From NCBI GenBank assembly GCA_018398585.1, contig JAGTTD010000015.1:7073001-7137000 (forward strand): a DNA stretch of 64,000 nucleotides, read 5' to 3'. The DNA comes from Simmondsia chinensis (lineage: Eukaryota; Streptophyta; Magnoliopsida; Caryophyllales; Simmondsiaceae). The position numbers and the translations under genes are program-made. The stretch's first letter is position 1, and each line of letters opens with the position of its first letter. Shown in pieces: positions 24,340-35,617 of the stretch. The notes beneath the pieces were generated by a model. It saw only the letters and a program-made list of their open reading frames with translations, had not been told where the DNA came from and searched no databases.

Positions 24340-25068
24340 AGTCACTGTTAAACACTGGCAAAGCACACTAGATATTAGGATATATTAGCCATAGCACAAG
24401 AAAAATCACGTTCGTGAGGGACACTAAATAAAAAAGACAGAAGGAGAATTCGAACCTATCGCCAGCCAATTTTTCTTACCTGGGCCAGCGTGCTGCGAGA
24501 GGAGGTGGTGGTCGGGGCTGCCTTGAGGTAGGATCGTGGGGTGGTGGTGGTGGTTAGGGGCTGTAGTGCTCGGGGTTCTGGGTGGGGTGGCCGATGGAGA
24601 TTAAGGTGGTGGTCGGTGTTTGGGTGAATATTAATAAATAGATCAAATTCTTTATTATCAATTATACCTCTCCCCTAACCCTATATATAAAGACCTTTAG
24701 TTTAAAAAAGAATGTGGATGATATGAATTAAGCTTTCTATCTCCTCCCTCTCTCTCTCCTCTAGTATTTCTCTTTTTCTACATTCCTTTATCCTATACTT
24801 TATACTTGTAAATCTTCTTACACTCTACCACTTATACTGAATATATATGAATATACTACTTCTGATTGGTTGATTGATTGATTGACTCGACTGATTCGTT
24901 TTGGATGATTATTGTTTATAACATGGAAACTCTCACAAACGCACTATCCCCTACTAGTGGTACCCTATATACCCCTTCCAAAATCACACAAACTCCTTAC
25001 ATCTTTTCTCTTTTTCTTCTACCTTACCATCAATCCATAAACCCAAATACAAATCTAGTTGCCCAATT
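24340..25068. other. GC-rich leader-like segment and promoter-like AT segment
   Basis: 24,480-24,630 is strongly G-rich on the plus strand (GTGGTGGTGGTGG) and may be the 5' UTR of the minus-strand RTE element. 24,660-24,860 looks like a promoter or LTR (CCCTATATATAAAGACC then CT-rich leader), with a short TTGATTGA repeat near 24,870. No gene was recognised. Confidence 0.4.
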
Positions 25069-25069
25069 A

Positions 25070-26098
25070 TGAATGGCAATAGGGTGGGGCAGGTAAGGGG
25101 TATCTCCTCCATGGTCGTACTCGCCACTCAAATTCATAGCCCTATCCACCATGGGCATAAAGAAGATACCCAAACCCATCCCAATGGATACAAACCCATA
25201 TCCATACCTGCCCCATTACCTGTAGGTAAAGAATGGATATCCCTTACCCACCCCATACCCATTCTTTTATGTATCAAATGACTATTTTTTTCCCATCCGT
25301 AGTAATTATTTAAAACTATTTTCAAGAATTGAATTGTATTTTGTGATAACATTGATAAATAATTTAGTTAATTAATTTTAGGGTTTTTCTTTGATAACTA
25401 CCTACATTTTAGGTGAGGTATCAAAAAATCATTAACTTTTCTAATTTTTCAAAGTCACACTTAAATTTTTCAAAAAATTTTTAATGTCACATCTAATATT
25501 GACACTGTTAACATTCTGTTACTATAAATATAAAATTACCAAACTACCCTCAATAAAACTTAATTTTATCAATGAATTATAAACAAGTTTACAAATAAAA
25601 AACACTTCCAAATTTTTTGGTGGCAAAAGCTTATAATAGCCCTCCGAACCCTTAACAATTTTACAAATTCAATGGTTAATATTAATTTTGTCATTTGCAA
25701 AATATATTTCATAATATAGTTTAATTAAATTAAGTTGAACTTGGTGTTTTGATGCATTTATATCCAAAATGTTGCGTTTTATTTGGCGGAAAGTTAACGT
25801 GTAAGCATTAGATGTGATATCACAAAATTTTTTAAAAGTTTGGGTGTAACTTTGAAAAATTAGAAAAGTTAGGTAGTTTTTTGATACTTCAACTAAAATG
25901 TAGGTGGTTTTTAGTAAAATAAACCCTTGGTTTTAGGCATGTATTTCTAAATTTGAAAGTTATTTAAATACAAAACAGAGCGGGGTGGGGTTGGTACAAC
26001 ACTACACCCATACCCCGCCTCATACCCATGGTGGGTCCGGGGTGAGTACACCCAAATCCGTACCCACTACCGTTTCACTTATACCCATGCTCGCCCTT
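25070..26098. mobile_element. Probable hAT-like non-autonomous element with G/C-rich arms
   Basis: Two arms rich in GGGTGGGG / CCCATACCC (25,070-25,275 and 25,982-26,098) resemble the arms of plant hAT-type elements such as the clear one at 35,618-36,702. The interior hosts the Mutator MITE at 25,381-25,926. No TSD could be fixed, and the right arm abuts an LTR starting at 26,099, so the borders are approximate. Confidence 0.4.
25381..25926. mobile_element. Mutator-type MITE with 9-bp TSD (7 of 9)
   Basis: The left end GGGTTTTTCTTTGATAAC and the right end (minus strand) GGGTTTATTTTACTAAA open inverted repeats of about 120 bp sharing CCACCTACATTTTAG and CTAATTTTTCAAAG. The flanks are TTAATTTTA (25,372-25,380) and TTGGTTTTA (25,927-25,935), a 9-bp duplication with two transitions. 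The interior is AT-rich and non-coding. It is nested in the G/C-rich element around it. Confidence 0.82.
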
Positions 26099-27647
26099 TG
26101 TTGGAAAAAATTAAGTATTTTTGTACTGATTTTAAAATTATTATGCATGCATGTTTTCAAATTAAAAAAAGATTGGACAAAATTTTCGTATTTAATTCTT
26201 TAAATTAATAATAAATTCGGTAAAATCTCTGAATATATTTAGTTGTTAATATTTTGGTCCTTTGGCCAATTTGTTGAGAAATTGGTGGAGAAGGAAACGT
26301 TTATCTCTTGAATAAAAATAAGAACATAAGTTTTATTTTTTGTCTATAAAGACCTAAGTGAGGGGTGGAAAATGGTGAACACGACAAGAGGCTTTTCATT
26401 TGCTTTTGTTGTTGGGGCATGCTTAGTATGGGATTAACAGAGGTTAATAGTTATAGGAGTAACTTATATGCCTCATTTAATCTTGTTTGGTTTACTATTA
26501 AAATTTACACTACAAAAATATTATCCCCAAATGAGGTTAAAATCATTGCACTACTACTCATAGCGCAATTATCATACTAAGGGAAGAGGGAAAAAATGTT
26601 TTTATATTTCTTAGTTTGGAGAATTTAAGAGATTATAAAAGAATATCTCAAATTACCGCGTTTATTCGAGTGATCCACAAACGACAAAAGTCTCTCTTTT
26701 TCTTATCTCTATCCCGAGTTCATATATTTAAAAAATAAATTAAATACTTAGTAACTATTTTAGATATTAGAAATATATTTTGAATATTAGAAAAAAAATT
26801 TAGATAATTAAAAATATTTAGATATTTTTTAAATATTTAAAATATATCATAAAATATTTTAAATATATTCAATATTAGAAAAATATTTTAAGAACATCAA
26901 AAAATATTGTGAATAAATGAGTAAAACTAAATATTTAAAAAAAGCATTTGACATATTTTTATACATAAAAAATGTTATAAATATTTATAAAATATTTTTA
27001 ATATTTGGAAATAATTTTAAAATACTTAAATATTTAAAAATATGAAAGGCAAGAGAGATTTATGTTAATAATATTGGTCGGAGCCGGAGGATGGCGACAA
27101 CAACAATGTTGGTAGGGGTATGTCGTCAGTGTTTTGGGAGAGATTCTTTGATACTTTTATTTTTAAAATTAATATATTTTTCATTATATAAGGATGATTT
27201 GACCAAATATTTTAATAAATCTTCCAGTTTTATTTTAATTAAAATTAAAAACTTTAAAAAGTAACATATTAAATGAAGTAATATATGAAGATAAAAGAAA
27301 TTATATTATACTCAAACCAAACATAATGAAAAATTTATGGATTAAAGATTACTTCTTTTAGAGTTGTACAATCAAACAAAGTGAAAGGAAGAACTTTTCA
27401 TGGGGTAATGGTTACCCAATTAACCAATATACCATTAAAGATATCCCCTATTTTTTTAACCCAAAACCAAACATACACTTGGTATTGAATTGTTGAGTCA
27501 TAATTTGATGAAATGAAATTGTATTATATTTTTGTTCATATAATTATTCATATTCTGATGTTTATTTTTGCTTGATATTTGTATATATATGTGTGTTATT
27601 TTAATATATATTTTGTTTGGCCTATATTGCCGAAAATTCTTGTCTCA
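26099..27647 (+). repeat. Dispersed copy of the 'TGTTGGA' LTR, split by an insertion
   Basis: 26,099-26,305 (TGTTGGAAAAAATTAAG to GAGAAATTGGTGGAGAAG) and 27,483-27,640 (TATTGAATTGTTGAGTC to GCCGAAAATTCT) align with the two halves of the LTR at 39,732-40,228. About 1.17 kb of unrelated AT-rich sequence lies between them. No GALS sequence adjoins this copy, so the LTR exists independently of the GALS palindrome. Confidence 0.7.
26310..27480. other. AT-rich insertion in the LTR copy, possibly a MITE
   Basis: It separates the two LTR halves. Both ends carry loosely similar inverted motifs (TTAATCTTGTTTGGTTTAC near 26,480 and CCAAACATAATGAAAA near 27,318), as in plant MITEs. The centre (26,720-27,060) is a degenerate run of AAATATTT motifs. 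No gene or TSD was established. Confidence 0.35.
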
Positions 27648-28073
27648 TTAAAATGTTTGGGGTTATCAAATGACAATCAGAATATAGGAGAAAAATATTT
27701 ACGTAAACCTTGCTATTATAAGTAAAGTTAGTAATAGAAATTTCGTAAGCTTCTATTCTCATTCTGGGCTGCATATATTTGTTATGTTTGTAGTATAAAT
27801 AACATTAAAAAATATTGATTGTATTTGATATTAATTAGTACCTCGTTGATAAACCGTCGTAAGTATAAATTGTTCGATAATCTCAAACATTTTTATTTGA
27901 AATGGTCAAAACTGCCTTGAATATTATGGGGATTTTGTTGTTCGTATATAAGAAGATTAATTGTTGCGAGCGTGTTTGATACTTAGTTGGGTAAATTTAA
28001 TTATCTACTTGTTTTCCTCACAAATTGAAAAAATCTAAATGATCGGGTTAATTGAGCCAATTGAAAATATTTA

Positions 28074-28285
28074 TTTTACTGTAGAATTACGAGTAAAATT
28101 AGGCTAATTAAAACTAATTTAGCCTAACTAAGCTCATTCGTGACCTGACTGTGAAAAGAATTTTCATCACATTGATGTTAATTTTACTGTAGAATTATGG
28201 GTAAAATTAAGCTAATTAAAAATTAATTTAGCCTAATTAAACTTATTCGTGATTCGATCGATCAAAAAATTTTCACCACATTGAG
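28074..28285. repeat. Tandem duplication, about 108-bp unit
   Basis: The unit starting TTTTACTGTAGAATTA recurs at 28,074 and 28,182 with the shared blocks GTAAAATTA.GCTAATTAAAA, TTTAGCCTAA and TTTTCA.CACATTGA. The copies are about 85% identical by eye. Confidence 0.85.
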
Positions 28286-28301
28286 AAAGGTAAGGAGATA
28301 A

Positions 28302-28580
28302 TGTTAGAATATAAAACAAATTATAGGCTTTCACACATTAGTTTAAATTTTTTGAAAAGTTTTCTTCACACAGTATCAAGAGTCTTGTTGACCAAGAAAT
28401 CAGCTGTTCGACCCAATAGCCCCCACTTTAATGTTAACCTAATTTAAGCACAAGGTTATGAGGTAGACCTGTGCAATATACATGCTTCAAGCCCAAATAG
28501 GCATTTGCATAAGAGGACATGTTAGAATATAAAATTTTCACCCTCAACTTAAATTTTTGGAAAAGTTAGTTCATCAAACC
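28302..28580 (+). mobile_element. TRIM-like miniature retrotransposon
   Basis: Short direct repeats beginning TGTTAGAATATAAAA occur at 28,302 (ending TTCTTCACA at 28,370) and 28,520. A PBS-like CAGTATCAAGAGTC follows the first, and a purine-rich AAGAGGACA precedes the second. The 150-bp interior has no coding sequence. Short LTRs, a PBS, a PPT and a tiny interior fit a terminal-repeat retrotransposon in miniature; the TGTTAGAATATAA end is widespread in plants. The 3' LTR is diverged and its end uncertain. Confidence 0.6.
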
Positions 28581-28680
28581 TTTTGAAGTTTTTAAATGGC
28601 AATTAAGAAATCAGTCCATCTTGCTCTTCACAGCAACCCTTGCATTGTTCCAAGATTTTGATGTTCTTTAATAATGTAAA

Positions 28681-28712
28681 CTAGTTGATCCCCATGCAAT
28701 GCGCGGGTGTTG
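28681..28712 (-). mobile_element. Possible Helitron 3' terminus
   Basis: On the minus strand the segment reads CACCCGCGCATTGCATGGGG then ATCAACTAG followed by a host T. That is a short hairpin about 7 nt before CTAG (CTRR), abutting T, as expected for a Helitron 3' end. The body would lie to the right. The matching 5' TC end was not found, and one stem pair is a mismatch. Confidence 0.4.
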
Positions 28713-29249
28713 TTCACTGTTTGAATTTGTTGAAATTAAGTTGTGGTTATTTGTCATTTAAATGGATTATAGGAAACGGAAATTTCTTGTTAAATATACA
28801 ACATATAAATTAATGTACGAAGGAGATATTGGATATATATTTATATAATTTAAAACTCAACCTTTTTTCATGATGCATTATTTAATTTATTTTCAATCGC
28901 TTATTACAAATTTTTAAAATGAATATAATTTTTCCTTAACCTTTTCAATTCTTTTTGATAATAAAATTTTCACGATAGTTTTTTAAATTTTAAATTTTTT
29001 TGTTTTTGTTTGAAATTTATTAATTCATCCTATTCTCAAGTGTAAGATTATGATGAATTTTATCTTTTCCCCTGTAATTTTTATTAGACATTAATAAAAT
29101 TAAAGGGAAGGCTTTCGATTCCTTCCCGTACCCCAAAATTCCACTTATGTGTTGCATCAATTGGTATCAAAGCTCAGAACATTTCTGAAATGGTATCAAG
29201 TCGTCAGAAGTACGCTACCATCGAGGAGGTTTTTGATCAAAATTAAATT

Positions 29250-29675
29250 ATGAAAACCGAATGCAGATTAGACGAGTTACAGGAGAGACTTAGGCAAATC
29301 GAGCATTGCTTGATTCAATTGGCGCCAAACCCTGACCTAGCGTCAGGAACCCAACCCCAACACTCATTAACACCGGGTGACAACAAAAAGGTGAAGGACA
29401 AGGTCAATGATCCAGCATCGAGTGTTCATCTACCGGACCTTGAGTCGAGGCAACATTGGCTCTGTACCGGTACCGCCAATGTTGAAGAACGGGAGGTGGG
29501 CAACGACCTCCGTGAAGAAATCCTAGAGTTTGAAGAAGATGGCGCCATCCATGATGGACGACGTAACACATATAGCTTCATCTTTGAGGGAACAGTGATC
29601 ATCTTGTTGCCCAAAAAGGTCGAGGCGCCATGTGCGTCATTGAGCAAAGAACCGAAGCTAGAAGTGCGTCATTGA
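29250..29675 (+). pseudogene. Gypsy gag/protease-linker remnant ORF
   Basis: A 141-codon frame opens with a coiled-coil-like 'RLDELQERLRQIEHCLIQL' and contains 'IHDGRRNTYSFIFEG' followed by 'LLPKK'. That block resembles the segment just after protease in plant Ty3/gypsy polyproteins (xHDGxxNxYSFxxxGxxxxLxP). The following frames to 31,079 are Glu/Lys-rich and not recognised. Probably a leftover of a gag-pol carried by a non-autonomous element. Confidence 0.5.
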
Positions 29676-29696
29676 GCAAAGAACCGCAGCTAGAAG
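29633..29696 (+). repeat. Two tandem 32-bp units
   Basis: TGCGTCATTGAGCAAAGAAC opens both units (29,633 and 29,665), with one difference over 32 bp. Such a near-identical duplication is recent relative to the decay around it. Confidence 0.92.
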
Positions 29697-31073
29697 AGAA
29701 GGCTGCGAACACCAACGTAGTTGGCGAGACCATGTTGGCATCTACACTACTAGGCATTACCCAGGGAGAACCTATCCTTGATGAGGCACCACATCTAGAC
29801 TTATCCTCTCCACCTATATTGATGACCCCAGGTCTGATGAGCCCATCTTTGATGAGGAGGAAGAATCGAATGAGGTAGGGAGTCAATTGAGGAAGGCTCA
29901 TCTAGAGGAGCCGGCGTCTTACATACCGCCAACAAGGGAAGAACAGAGCCGGCCAAATTGGGAACCATTACCGGGAAATAGGATGCCATACCGAACAAGC
30001 CTTGCGGAGCACGAGTACATCAGACGCCTAATGTGGAAGTTACTTGTGACGATCTACATTCGAGCGAGCCAGAAAGGCGGATCGGCTATACTAATGCCGA
30101 CCAAGGATGGAACTTATTTGGAAGAGATTACAGCTGCTTCATTAACGGTAAGCACAAATCCACGGTGGAACGTTCAAGTACTGGATGAAGAATTACCGGG
30201 TCAATTCCATTACCGAGTAAAGCCTGTCCCAATTTTGTCATCTAAACTGGACGAATTAAAACCTGAAGATGTTGGCTACAGCTCCATTACCAGAGTAACC
30301 AGATACCGAGAGACTTCCCACCTTTGGCGGATGTCTTAACAGGGAAGGCGAGACGAAGTCTAGGCATGAATACATATGGCTGGGCAAAATTGATCCCTAT
30401 GCTCTGTCAACAAATTCGAGGGCGAATTCCCTCCATCCGGGAAATAATAATGCAGCCATCAAATAGGCCTTGGCAGGTCAAGCCGAGGAAACCGGAAGTG
30501 TCCAGCAATAACAAAAACCATACGCCAAGCATGATTGGGAAGAGGCAATATGTGATCTGTGATTGGTGAATTGCTTGGTGACGCAATGGTTTAGGAATGG
30601 TTGGCATTGGCAGATCAGCTGGGGAAGAGGACACGAGTACATGGGCGGAAGTGGAACTGGGTTGGCTAAGCGAGAAGAAGCTACCGAGTATCCGATTATG
30701 GTGCATAGCTTGGCTGAGGAAGAAGAACATGAGTACCTTAGTCAAACCCTTCCTAGCACTACCTCATACTGGGAGGTTTACTAGAACCATGTGCTTGGCC
30801 AATGAAGATTTTAAACTTGGCATGACTGAAGTAGCCGAGAAGACCCAGAGACGAATTCGAAGGCGAATTCTCTCCAACCGGGAGAGGGTGATGCAGCCGC
30901 CATCTTGGATAAAGAAGCATCAACCAAGAGAGGACGAGCTTGGCGAGCATAGGGCTGGAGAGAAGCCGAAGCCAGGCTTAATGGCCACGAAAGGGAAGAA
31001 TAAGAGTACTTGGCGTCACCAAACCTTGGCGCCGCCATTGGAAAGATGTGGTTTAACAAGGACGCGTGAAGTT

Positions 31074-31484
31074 TGTTAGATTTAGATAGAGTTTGATTAG
31101 GATTAAAATTAGTTTTTAAATTTTAGATTTAAGCTTTATTTATTTTATTTATTTATTTTAAAGGAGAGCACACGGATTGCGATCTCAACCATTGATTCGT
31201 ATCATGCGAATTGCGATCTCAACCATTGATTAGATTTAAAATTTGAATTGAATTACTTTAGGGTTAAGAAACCCCTTCTATATAAAGAGAAGGGCACATA
31301 GGGTTTAGTTAGTTGTTGAATTTTCAGAATTAAAATAACTTTACCCTTGTTTCTCTGATTTCTCAGGCTGTGAGAATCAGAATCTATTTTTTTCCCTGTA
31401 ATTTTTATTAGAGTTTAATAAAATAAAGGGTAAGGCCATCGTTTCCTTCCCGTCCTCCTAATTATCCGCTATTGCGCTGCATCA
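31074..31484 (+). repeat. 3' LTR of the 29-31.5 kb element
   Basis: A TATA box (CTATATAAAGAGAAGG) lies near 31,277. Two copies of the 22-bp ATTGCGATCTCAACCATTG unit sit at 31,176 and 31,210 in the U3 region, where enhancer-type repeats often occur. Confidence 0.75.
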
Positions 31485-33330
31485 ATTTGTGAATAGTTTT
31501 GGAAGTTTATTATGTCTTAACCTCTAAAATTTCATTTGAAATTTAGGGGAAAATATTAGTGTTTGATATTCCTTAATAACAATCTTTATATTTTATAATT
31601 TTTCGTTCTGATCTTCTTTTATCTTATTATTTCTTATATTAAATTGGGTATAAGCTTTGAAATAATTTAATAATAATTTTGTCTTTAGTTCATTTTATGT
31701 GTTTTTCATGTTTTGAAATGTGTGAATCTCATTTTAAAAACTAAGGGTTTATGTTATATATTATTTCAAATCGGGATTTCATTAAACTAACATGTTTCTT
31801 TGTTTAAATATATTCCATGTCTTAGATTTTTATATTTCAGTTGATATTTTCACTTTCTATTATACCTTTTTCAATTTCCTATTGAAATCAATATGGAAAG
31901 GCTTTCCAAATATGTACAAAGGGTGAAATATGTTGCTCGAAGGTGCGCTATTTATGCTATATGTCCATGTACTTTGCCTACGCTGTGAAATATTTGGCAA
32001 CATCTTGGAGTTTTTTTTGATAGTTCTATGTTTATTACAGAAATTAGGTTTGGCTTATTTTTGGGGATGGATTATTGCAGTTGTTTTGCAATTAGGAGTT
32101 TAAATAGTGATAATACCATGTTATTTAAGGAATTAGGTAAAAATGAAGAGTTCTAATGTTATAAGTTTTTTGTTCTACGTATGTTTTGAATTCTTTTTCT
32201 GTCTTTGGAAAATGAAAACTAGTGATTTAGATTTTATTTTTTTTAATTGTTGAATTTGAGTAGTGCAAAATGAATAAACATATATATAGTCATATATAAA
32301 AAATAAATAAGATATTTATTGATATAAATTATTTATTGAAAAATTTTTAAATTTTTATGATCTACCACCGAATGAAATCCCTGATCATTCTTTCTCCCTT
32401 TAACTTTCACCAAATAAGAACATACGCGGCTCATCTTCTTTGTTAGTATATATATGGTAAATATATACATATATTAACCATAAAATATACCCAATTTATG
32501 TATGTATCGGAAAGTTATTAGCTTATAACAAAATAGTTGTTAAATAATAAATAATTAAATATAAAATACAAATTAGGTAATTGTACTTACCATACATGAA
32601 GAGAAAGGCTGAACAACTCTCACTCCACTAATAACCCCTGTTGTCTTTGTCTACCATGAAGCAGCCGAAACAAAGAGTCTGCCAAGATCAGCTTTACCCA
32701 TATTTTCACTATATTATCTCGTTGATCAAACAACGGTGCCCGTTTTTTCAAATACATCAGCCGATTTGAGGTGGTTGAATTTCAAGAATACTGCAACAAA
32801 TTTGAGGACTTAGGTTGAGAAATTATAAGGCTTTACAAATACAATTTTCAACTTAAGATTTAAGGCTTTAACAACATTTAAGGGTTTACAACATTGAATC
32901 TTCTCTCAAACATAACTTGCTGTCCATTGTTTTTGATTGACATTACTGTACATTGACTCCCAGGACATCTAATTTGTTATCTGTTTCTTTTGCTTCCTAT
33001 CAAACATTTGAGCTCTCTGCTATTGTCTTTCACTCTAGTTTAATAAATATCTTAATTCAATATTTTCTTAAGTTATTTTCATTTTCCATCAGCTCAAGAA
33101 TTTCAAAAGTCTATCATTGAAATTGCAGGAATAGGATATAGAAGATCTATGGAAAATGTAGGAACTTTGAATTAATAGATAGAAATAGATTTAGTTGTGA
33201 AGTTTTATGAAATAAAAGAGAAAATTACAATATGTGTACTCTTAATAGCAATCCATTGATTTATTTTGAGTACTAATAGAGTTTAAAAATTATTTATTTA
33301 ATAATTATTTTCGACTAAACTATCTTGATG
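31485..33330. other. AT-rich stretch, no gene seen
   Basis: No recognisable coding frame, LTR, TIR or RNA gene was found. Scattered sequence such as 31,930-32,100 looks like degraded, once more balanced DNA, but I could not place it. Confidence 0.5.
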
Positions 33331-33381
33331 AAATCCTTTTATAATTGGAAATATTTCAATTTATTCCCTAGAAGTTACTAG

Positions 33382-34016
33382 CATGGTTATTAAAATCCTG
33401 AGTTGAATTTTAGAATCTTAGGATTCTACGATTTCACAATTGCAGATAAATCTGAATCATAAGTAGAATCTTAATTTTATAGAATCTTACAATTCATTAG
33501 TATTACATGAAATTAACTGATATAATCTTAATATGATTTTATGATTCTACCAATCCGACCTCGATGTTACCAACGTATACAAATAAAAAATTAAAATAAA
33601 AAAAAAACTAAGGATATATTATAAACAAATTTACTTTATTAGTTTGAAGTAAAATAAAGTTAATTAAGTATTATATACATTCAAGAAACTTAAATTAAGT
33701 TTAGTTTTATGTTTTAACCTTAATATATAGTTCGATTAGCAGCATCTATCTTAAAAGCTTACATGATTATTGTAGCATAAAATAATATATCTATGTTGCA
33801 TGATAATATTTTTATCATATTTGATTATATTTCTTATATATGTTCATATAAGTAAGGGTCTTATTAATAATTTTTTGAATTATATAACTGATATTAATAT
33901 AAAAAATAATTATAATATACATTTAGTAGAATTTTACGATTTGCGAATCGATTCTACGATTCCGATTTTAAAAGTCCCTATCAATTCTAAGTAGAATCCC
34001 GATTTTAACAACCTTG
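33382..34016. mobile_element. hAT-like MITE in the Copia-4 5' LTR, TSD GTTACTAG
   Basis: The ends are CATGGTTATTAAAATCC and, on the minus strand, CAAGGTTGTTAAAATCG. A perfect 8-bp duplication GTTACTAG lies at 33,374-33,381 and 34,017-34,024. Removing one TSD copy and the insert restores alignment with the 3' LTR around 37,290-37,320. Subterminal GATTCTACGATT motifs recur inverted inside. The same family occurs at 47,092-47,855. Confidence 0.88.
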
Positions 34017-34434
34017 GTTACTAGGTGATTTACACTCTTCCTCTTCTCTTGCATAACCGGCCATCCACCATCAATGGCCATCAATGGGTTGTTTCATTCT
34101 TCTCGCTTAGGATTCTTCATCTCTGTATGGTTAGACTTTTCATTTTCTTCTTGATGTATTATAAATAGCCTAGGTTTACTCTTTATTGAAATTATCCAAG
34201 TGTTTTGGATCCAAAGTTTCAGGTCACTCTTCTTTCTAAGTATTTTGTTTCTTTTATATTGTTAATCCAAGTGTTTGGATCAAAAGTAACATTTATCCAA
34301 GTCTTAATATGCTTATTCAAGTCTTGTAAATTTTGATCCAAGTCTCAATATTCTTTCTAATTTTTTGGATCTTGTCTCAGTTTAATTTAAGATGTTCTTA
34401 AATTATTTTATTTTAATTTTTTATATTTTTAACA

Positions 34435-35617
34435 CAGTATCAAAGCAAAATTCAATCCGCTAAATTTTTTTTTTTTAAAGTTTGCTTTTGGTCGTGAGCT
34501 CAACGGTCTGGACATCAAGGTTTTGTCTAATTTTGACGATTACATTTTGCTATTTCACACGTTGCCAACTGACTTCAGTTTCCTACACTCCCCTTGTATG
34601 TCGCTGGAGTTGAAAATAGTTGGGTATTTGATCGTTTTTTGGGCATTTTTTTGGATATTTGGTGGGTTGGTCTTGGCAAAGAGCTTTATTATTCTATGGT
34701 CTTGCTTTTTGGTTTTTCTAATTGTTTTGCTTAGATATTGAGGTATATGAGTAATCTCTTTTAAATTTTTAATGGCCCAAAAATCCTTAACAACTAGTTT
34801 GGGTTTTCAACAGTAAGATTTGATTGAAGCCTAAGCTTGTCATCCATTTTTGGTGGTTGATATAGTTTGTGATAAAGGTTATGTTGCTTCCTCAATAGGG
34901 GAGCCGTTGATACTCACTCCTTATTTCATTTTTATCGGAGGATAAATTTTGTTACAAATGTTTTCAGCGCCGATGTGGAGTTTTTATAAACAATCCAATT
35001 TTCATTCTTTTATTCTTGTCATTTATCTTAAATTTTGTTCGAGTTGGTCTTGAAATATTTTATTTTTGAGTTGTTTCCTTCTGACTGTTTGGTTTAAAGC
35101 TGTGTATCTTTGGTCCTCCGTATTTGGTTTCACAAAAAAGCTTTGGATTCATCATTTAATGTCAAAAGTTTCATTTGCTTAGTTTTCTATGGGTCTGTTT
35201 TGGCCGTTTGTACTTACAGCTTTGGTATTAAAATTTGTCTTGAATTTGGTTCCTAACATTCCACTTTGTTTTATTACCCATGTTCTTTTTGGTCTAGAAT
35301 CTGGCGTTATCACAAAATTCAACTTTGTTTGATTATCCAAGTTCTCTTTTGGGAGTCTATTGTTATTTTCTATGTCTGAAACTTTGGATCTAAATTTTAG
35401 TCTTTACTTGATAGTTTTGTTCTACTTAAATTATTATTTTGTTGTGCGAGCCTAGCCATTTGCGGTTCAAATTTTTAGCCTTCATGGGGTTGGGTTTATA
35501 TTTTTTTTTTTTTTTTTTTTGGGAGCCCGGGGGGGGGGGGGGCGTGGGTTTTATACCATGTATAACACTACTTTTGATAGGGATTTAGTAGTGATTTCTA
35601 TAGTAACGGGTTGATAT
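34435..35617 (+). other. Copia-4 interior, no readable gene, with homopolymer runs
   Basis: The frame at 34,523-34,741 ('NFDDYILLFHTLP') may be a gag scrap. A long T run (about 35,500-35,520) is followed by GGGAGCCC and a 14-base G run at 35,529-35,542, which could be a sequencing or assembly weak point. Confidence 0.45.

Larger units (their letters stand above)
29040..31484 (+). mobile_element. Non-autonomous LTR retrotransposon, gypsy-derived
   Basis: The right LTR is 31,074-31,484 (TGTTAGATTTAGATAG to GCTGCATCA). The left LTR survives only as its last ~120 bp (29,040-29,159), matching the same 3' part (TTCCCTGTAATTTTTATTAG, CTTCCCGT, TTGCATCA). The PBS TTGGTATCAAAGC is at 29,161-29,173. 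The 1.9-kb interior has neither RT nor integrase. The left LTR is truncated, so no TSD can be read. Confidence 0.75.

Noticed and set aside
24372..24391. Copia-2-like LTR start (ATTAGGATATATTAGCCATAG)
   Set aside because: The match to the LTR at 15,892 stops after about 16 bp and no LTR-like continuation follows; probably chance or too short to call.
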